A DNA stretch of 10,075 bases from Chloroflexota bacterium. GTDB taxonomy: Bacteria > Chloroflexota > UBA5177 > JANWHV01. This document shows, in pieces, positions 6,600 through 10,075 of the stretch. Location: positions 1 through 10,075 of the forward strand of contig JANWHO010000305.1 of the NCBI GenBank assembly GCA_025450375.1. The letters run 5' to 3'. Made by a program: the position numbers and the translations under genes. The notes beneath the pieces were generated by a model that did no database searches, was not told where the DNA came from, and saw only the letters and a program-made list of their open reading frames with translations. Position 1 is the stretch's first letter. Every line of letters starts with the position of its first letter.

Positions 6600-7660
6600 G
6601 TCGGTGCTTCCGCGGTTGGTCGACCAGGGCCGGGCGGCCCGCAGGAGGCGCGCTTGATGAGAGGCGTGGCCAGCTCAACGCGCAGTGTCTCGACTGGCTC
6701 TCCGGCAAGTACTCGTAAGAGCATCGTCGTTGCAACGCGCCCCATCTCTCGGAGGGGCTGGCGCACCGTCGTCAAGGCGGGAGTCAGCAGTTCCGCGTAC
6801 GGCATATCGTCGAAGCCGACGACGCTCATGGACTCGGGGATCACCAGGCCGTGCTCGTGCAAAGCCCGATAGACGCCAAGGCACTGTTCGTCGCTGCCGA
6901 CAAAGACCGCGGTGGGCGGATCGGGCAGTGCCAGGAGCGCGCGCATCTCCGCGTAAGCCGCCGTGAACTGCCAGTTGCCGTAGCGGATAAGCGCCGGATC
7001 GACGGGTAGGTCGGCGGCGTCCAGGGCGGCGCGATAGCCGGCCAGCCGGTCACCCGTGCAAGGGAAGCCCGGCGGGCCCAGGAGCGCCGCGATACGACGA
7101 TGGCCGAGCGTGAGCAGGTAGGCGGTGGCCGCTCTGCCGCCCGCCCAATTGGTGGCGCTCACCGAGAGATCCTCCGGCCCCAACTCACCCAGGCGGTCCA
7201 CGACCACGAATGGGATCTGATGGCGCCGCAGTTCACGCAGGTGCTCCGAGGTTTGATCGGCGAGGACGAGGATGGCGCCGGCGGGCGCCCCCACGGCTAA
7301 CCGGCGTACCCAGTGCCGTTCGCGCTGCCGATTCCCATCCGTCGACGCCAGGACAACCCGCGCGTCGGTGCCCAGCACCGCATCCTCCACGCCGCGCAAG
7401 ATCTCGGCGGCGTACGTACTGTGGAGCGAATGGACCACGAAATCGATCTGTGCCCCCCGGCCGTCAAGCCTGTCGCCCAATGGCCGGCCAGCCCGCCCGA
7501 GGACATAACCATGCTCAGCCAGCACACGTTGCACGCGTTCGCGCGTGGCCGGGGCGACATCGGTTCGCTGATTGATCACTTTGGAGACCGTCGGCACCGA
7601 GACCCCAGCCAGGATCGCGATCTGGGCGAGCGTGCGCGGTGACCCCGAGTGCATCGCCAT
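6596..7660 (-). CDS. LacI-family transcriptional regulator
   Basis: This is a 354-residue DNA-binding regulator of the LacI/GalR family, of typical length. The N-terminal helix-turn-helix is clear: TLAQIAILAGVSVPTVSKVI at about residues 10-29, then the hinge segment up to about residue 65. The rest is a periplasmic-binding-protein-like effector domain. Recognisable landmarks are VVVDR (about 148-152), TLGHRRIAALLG (about 184-195), the ribose-binding-type segment TAVFVGSDEQCLGVYRALHEHG, and VVGFDDMPYAELLTPALTTVRQP. Effectors in the family are usually sugars or nucleosides; the ligand cannot be named here. ATG 7660 is supported by AAGGA about 6 bases upstream. The gene is divergent from a DHA2 efflux gene across 204 bp of palindrome-bearing DNA, so it probably controls that gene and itself. 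Pairing a LacI-type regulator with a DHA2 pump is less usual than TetR or MarR control. Confidence 0.93.
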   Translation of the reverse strand: MAMHSGSPRTLAQIAILAGVSVPTVSKVINQRTDVAPATRERVQRVLAEHGYVLGRAGRPLGDRLDGRGAQIDFVVHSLHSTYAAEILRGVEDAVLGTDARVVLASTDGNRQRERHWVRRLAVGAPAGAILVLADQTSEHLRELRRHQIPFVVVDRLGELGPEDLSVSATNWAGGRAATAYLLTLGHRRIAALLGPPGFPCTGDRLAGYRAALDAADLPVDPALIRYGNWQFTAAYAEMRALLALPDPPTAVFVGSDEQCLGVYRALHEHGLVIPESMSVVGFDDMPYAELLTPALTTVRQPLREMGRVATTMLLRVLAGEPVETLRVELATPLIKRASCGPPGPGRPTAEAPT

Positions 7661-7713
7661 AGGAATTCCTTAATTTTTCAACCAGTAAATCGGCGGCCTC
7701 TGCTTGCTCGTAT

Positions 7714-7743
7714 CGGCGGTGCCACATGGGCAAGAAACCGCCG
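7714..7743. repeat. GC-rich interrupted hairpin upstream of the LacI-family gene
   Basis: CGGCGG (7714-7719) pairs with CCGCCG (7738-7743). Inside, TGCC (7720-7723) pairs with GGCA (7729-7732) around a 5-base loop, leaving a 5-base bulge at 7733-7737. The arms could form a 10-bp interrupted stem in the leader of the regulator mRNA or serve as a protein site. There is no T-run, so it is not an intrinsic terminator. Confidence 0.3.
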
Positions 7744-7769
7744 CCTGAAGGCACGGATCGCTCCCAGTC

Positions 7770-7798
7770 TTGACAGGCAGTATCCCTCATACTACCCT
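7770..7798 (+). promoter_or_regulatory. Candidate promoter of the DHA2 efflux gene
   Basis: A perfect TTGACA -35 box (7770-7775) is followed after 17 bases by TACCCT (7793-7798), which keeps the most important first, second and last positions of TATAAT. Transcription would start near 7805, leaving a leader of about 60 bases that includes the AAGGA ribosome-binding site at 7855-7859. The weak -10 leaves the exact start uncertain. Confidence 0.4.
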
Positions 7799-7812
7799 GT
7801 AAGCGATTCTCA
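7798..7812. promoter_or_regulatory. LacI-type half-site candidate TGTAAGCG, with a second copy at 7847
   Basis: TGTAAGCGATTCTCA begins with the left half of the common LacI-family operator pattern (TGTAANCG); its right half matches poorly. A near-identical 9-mer, TGCAAGCGA, lies at 7847-7855 beside the efflux gene's ribosome-binding site, against TGTAAGCGA at 7798-7806. Two similar half-sites flanking the palindrome at 7814 could bind the adjacent regulator. Confidence 0.25.
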
Positions 7813-7813
7813 T

Positions 7814-7825
7814 TATTTCGAAATA
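7814..7825. promoter_or_regulatory. CG-centred 12-bp palindrome, candidate operator for the LacI-family regulator
   Basis: TATTTCGAAATA is a perfect inverted repeat. LacI-family operators are usually palindromes centred on CG, as this is. It lies about 10-20 bases after the predicted efflux-gene transcription start and overlaps the predicted start region of the regulator promoter, so one bound dimer could repress both genes. About 0.05 perfect 12-bp palindromes are expected by chance in a region of this size. Confidence 0.4.
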
Positions 7826-7851
7826 TTATCGGATTTGAACTAACTTTGCAA
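7823..7851 (-). promoter_or_regulatory. Candidate promoter of the LacI-family gene
   Basis: On the - strand, TTGCAA (7851-7846) is followed after 17 bases by TAATAT (7828-7823); each matches consensus at four of six positions. Transcription would begin near 7816, inside the CG-centred palindrome, which is the geometry expected for autoregulation. The leader would be about 155 bases and would contain the GC-rich hairpin. Confidence 0.3.
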
Positions 7852-7864
7852 GCGAAGGAATGAC

Positions 7865-9595
7865 ATGGAGGCAATGGAGACTGCCATGCGCGAAGAGCCG
7901 CGCCGCCTAACTGGCACGGCTCTCCGTGGGGCAATGCTGGCCTTGATGCTGACTTTGTTGCTGGAAGCGTTGGATCAGACGATCGTCGGTACGGCCATGC
8001 CACGGATCATCGGCCAGTTGCATGGCCTCGATCGCTATAGTTGGGCGGTCACGGCCTACCTGCTCGCCGGCACGACGCTGATCCCCATCGCGGGTAAGCT
8101 ATCGGATCAGATTGGACGCAAGCGCTTCTTGCTCGCCGGAACCTTCGTCTTTCTCTGCGGCTCACTGCTGTGCGGCCTGGCGCAAACCATTGACCAGCTG
8201 ATCATATTCCGGGCCCTGCAAGGGGCGGGGGCGGGCACCGGCATCGCGCTCGTCTTCACCGCCGTTGGCGATCTCGTCCCACCGGTCGAGCGCGGGAAGT
8301 GGCTCGGGATCGTGAGCAGCGTCTACGCCATTTCCGCCGTCAGCGGCCCAACCGTCGGTGGCTTGTTGGCCGACCATGGACCAGTATTCGGGCCGCTCAT
8401 CACCGACACCGGACGCTGGCGCTGGGTCTTCTCTATCAACATTCCCCTGGGGCTGGTTGCTCTGGCCGGACTGGCGGCCTATCTGCCTAGTGGCCGCCCC
8501 ACGCGCGAACCAGCCCTGTCCGGATGGGCCGTGGTTCGCCGCATCGACGTGGCCGGCGCCCTCCTGGCCGCCGCGGCCACGCTGAGCCTCTTGCTGGGGC
8601 TCACCTGGGGTGGCGCTGGCGCGGGGCTGACGGCCTGGGGATCGTGGCGGGTAATCGGTGCCCTGGTCGGAGCGGCTCTCCTCTATGGAGCGCTCCTCGT
8701 CGCCGAACGCCGCGCCGTTGAGCCCGTCATCCCGCTCGATCTGTTCCACGGCCGGGTGTTCGCGGCGAACGCTGCCCTCTCCCTGCTCCTGAACATGGCG
8801 TTGCTCGGGATGGCATTCTACGTACCTCTGTTCCTGCAGGGCGTGCTCGGCGCCTCGGCCACCCAGGCGGGCGCCACGATGACCCCCTTTTCGGTGAGCA
8901 TCGCCGCGGCCGGCTTCCTCGCGGGCCTGGCCGGCACCGTCCTTGGGCGGTATCAGGGCATCGCGCTCCTGGGCGCGGCCCTCATGACCCTCGGCCTCTT
9001 CCTGCTCACCCGGATGACTCCAGAGACCGCGCTGAGCACCGCGCTGCTGGACGTGACCATTGCCGGTATAGGGATGGGCGCGCTCTTCAACGTCGTCGGG
9101 GTCGTGGCGCTGAACGCGACGCCTCCTGCCCAGATGGGCGCTGGCGCCGCGGTCGTCCGCTATCTCGGCCAGATCGGAGGGACGATCGGGGTTGCCCTGG
9201 TCGCGACCGTGGTGAACAGTTCTCTCGTCGACGCCCTCGGTCGGCGCCTGCCCCTGGCCGCCGTGCGGCGCCTCACGGCCGATGGGGCGACCGTTACGCT
9301 CAACCCCCAAGTCCTGGTCAATCCAACCTACCGGGCAAGCCTCACCCAGCGGGCGATCGCGACCGCGACGGGGCGCGTGCCGGCCGGCCCGTCTCACGCG
9401 CGCCTGGCGGCAACGGTGACGCGGCAGGCGCGGCATCTCGTCACCCAGATGTTCGACGCGCTCCGTCTCGCGCTTGCCGATGCGATCCTTCAGGGGCTGG
9501 TGGTGACGCTTGTGGTTGCCGGGGCGGCTCTGCTTGTCACGGTCTTCCTGAAGGATAGGCCCATGGGCCCAGGGCGCGCGCCGCCCCAAACCTAG
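7865..9595 (+). CDS. DHA2-family (EmrB/QacA-type, 14-TM) MFS drug:proton antiporter
   Basis: This 576-residue inner-membrane protein probably exports drugs or other small amphipathic compounds in exchange for protons. Visible MFS motifs are LDQTIVGTAMP in TM1 (Asp37, motif D1), GKLSDQIGRKRF (77-88, motif A), FRALQGAGAG (115-124, motif B with Arg116) and SGPTVGGLL (160-168, motif C). These fix it as an antiporter. Hydrophobic segments continue to about residue 562, consistent with 14 helices. A long polar stretch at about 453-530 precedes the last helix, the usual place of the large final external loop in this family. ATG 7865 is supported by AAGGA at 7855-7859; ATG 7874 is a possible alternative. 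It is divergent from the LacI-family regulator, its likely controller. It ends 13 bases from the convergent ispE. The substrate cannot be read from sequence, and a sugar or metabolite exporter is possible. Confidence 0.93.
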   Translation: MEAMETAMREEPRRLTGTALRGAMLALMLTLLLEALDQTIVGTAMPRIIGQLHGLDRYSWAVTAYLLAGTTLIPIAGKLSDQIGRKRFLLAGTFVFLCGSLLCGLAQTIDQLIIFRALQGAGAGTGIALVFTAVGDLVPPVERGKWLGIVSSVYAISAVSGPTVGGLLADHGPVFGPLITDTGRWRWVFSINIPLGLVALAGLAAYLPSGRPTREPALSGWAVVRRIDVAGALLAAAATLSLLLGLTWGGAGAGLTAWGSWRVIGALVGAALLYGALLVAERRAVEPVIPLDLFHGRVFAANAALSLLLNMALLGMAFYVPLFLQGVLGASATQAGATMTPFSVSIAAAGFLAGLAGTVLGRYQGIALLGAALMTLGLFLLTRMTPETALSTALLDVTIAGIGMGALFNVVGVVALNATPPAQMGAGAAVVRYLGQIGGTIGVALVATVVNSSLVDALGRRLPLAAVRRLTADGATVTLNPQVLVNPTYRASLTQRAIATATGRVPAGPSHARLAATVTRQARHLVTQMFDALRLALADAILQGLVVTLVVAGAALLVTVFLKDRPMGPGRAPPQT

Positions 9596-9608
9596 CCCGT
9601 TCGTTGAA

Positions 9609-10075
9609 TCAGCCGGTGCCGTCTGATCGGGCAAGAGGGCTCGTTACCCACGCCTCCCACCCGCGTTCGCGCGCCGCGCGCGCTCCACTCTCCGCCCGCT
9701 CGGTAGTCTTGAAAAGCCCGAAGCAGGTTGGGCCGCTCCCGCACATCAAGGCGGGCGAGGCGCCGAGGTCACGGAGCAGCGCGAGCACCTCGCCAACCAA
9801 CGGATAGGCGCGGATCGTAACCGGCTGCAGGGCGTTCACCAACGGCCATTCCGCCGGAGGGACGGCGCGCATGAGGGCGGCGACTCGCTCTGACACCTCG
9901 CCGTCGCCGTACCCGACCGGGGTGAGAGCGCCATAAATGGAAGCCGTACTGACCTGGATCGGTGGACTCACCAGCAAGACGATCATCGGCGGCAAAGGAG
10001 GGAGTAGGTGGAGTTTCTCGCCTCGCCCACTCGCCAGGGCCACTCCACCCGCCAGGCAAAAGGGCACATCGGAGC
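9609..10075 (-). CDS. ispE: 4-diphosphocytidyl-2-C-methyl-D-erythritol kinase, C-terminal part (runs off the right edge)
   Basis: IspE phosphorylates the 2-hydroxyl of CDP-methylerythritol with ATP in the MEP route to isoprenoids. About 155 residues are visible, somewhat over half of the usual 280-300. The fragment begins SDVPFCLAGG, the GHMP-kinase segment whose Asp (codon 10068-10070) is the catalytic base in known IspE enzymes. It continues with LPPLPP, VSTASIYGAL, NALQPVTIRAYP and the C-terminal glycine motif MCGSGPTCFGLF. Two mild departures are NALQ, where NDL is commoner, and Cys in place of Ser before GSGPT. The frame is open to the window end, so the start lies outside. The gene converges on the efflux gene with 13 bases between stops and no terminator visible. 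Confidence 0.93.
   Translation of the reverse strand, partial: SDVPFCLAGGVALASGRGEKLHLLPPLPPMIVLLVSPPIQVSTASIYGALTPVGYGDGEVSERVAALMRAVPPAEWPLVNALQPVTIRAYPLVGEVLALLRDLGASPALMCGSGPTCFGLFKTTERAESGARAARERGWEAWVTSPLARSDGTG

Larger units (their letters stand above)
7661..7864. promoter_or_regulatory. Divergent control region between LacI-family regulator and efflux gene
   Basis: This 204-bp region has no convincing gene. It is GC-rich near the regulator and distinctly AT-rich from about 7800 to 7850. It contains candidate promoters on both strands, a CG-centred palindrome, a hairpin, and direct repeats of ATCGGCGG at 7689-7696 and 7712-7719. The palindrome AGGAATTCCT at 7661-7670 includes the regulator's ribosome-binding site. 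The individual elements are listed separately. Confidence 0.6.

Noticed and set aside
5845..6735. 296-codon - strand open frame spanning the dehydratase-VOC gene and the end of the regulator gene
   Set aside because: Arg/Ala/Pro-rich composition with no recognisable motif; it overlaps two well-supported genes.
7649..7843. 64-codon + strand frame in the divergent control region
   Set aside because: No ribosome-binding site or recognisable motif; it overlaps the regulator start and the promoter elements.
8162..9634. 490-codon open frame on the - strand, antisense to the efflux gene
   Set aside because: Its translation is a polar, Gly/Arg/Gln/Glu-rich sequence without domains, typical of the antisense of a high-GC membrane-protein gene; the + strand has clear MFS motifs.

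Overview
The window is high-GC bacterial DNA (roughly 63-70% by eye) with eight recognisable genes, two of them cut by the window edges or probably so. The best lineage clue is the pair of C-terminal repeats in the large secreted protein (pattern GHN...FW...G.P...GG..VQYF). I associate these with secreted proteins of Chloroflexota, so a Chloroflexota-type organism is my inference. No RNA gene, insertion sequence, CRISPR array or convincing intrinsic terminator was found.

Left part (1-2260), core metabolism. The tail of an unidentified reading frame (1-96) is followed by a DUF1992 gene (118-558) and glutamate racemase murI (594-1418, D-glutamate for peptidoglycan), all on the + strand. Monofunctional prephenate dehydratase pheA (1405-2229, - strand, phenylalanine synthesis) converges on murI, and the two overlap by 14 bp.

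Centre (2349-5810). One very large + strand gene encodes a secreted 1153-residue protein with no cysteine. Its parts are a signal peptide, five Asp-box repeats (beta-propeller), a Ser/Thr/Pro linker, a clan GH-A (GH5-like) glycosidase domain with both catalytic glutamates visible, a beta-rich region and two C-terminal repeats. It shares a 119-bp divergent promoter region with pheA.

Right part (5874-10075). A higher-GC gene fuses a pterin carbinolamine dehydratase domain to a glyoxalase-like (VOC) domain. It converges on a LacI-family regulator (6596-7660, - strand). The regulator is divergent from a DHA2-type 14-TM multidrug efflux protein (7865-9595, + strand). The 204-bp space between them carries a perfect TTGACA box, a CG-centred 12-bp palindrome and other repeats, so it looks like a dedicated control region for the pair. 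The C-terminal half of ispE (MEP isoprenoid pathway, - strand) runs off the right edge.

No complete undescribed multi-gene system is evident. The items most worth following are the architecture of the secreted glycosidase, the LacI-controlled efflux pair with its operator candidates, and the dehydratase-VOC fusion gene with its base-composition shift.
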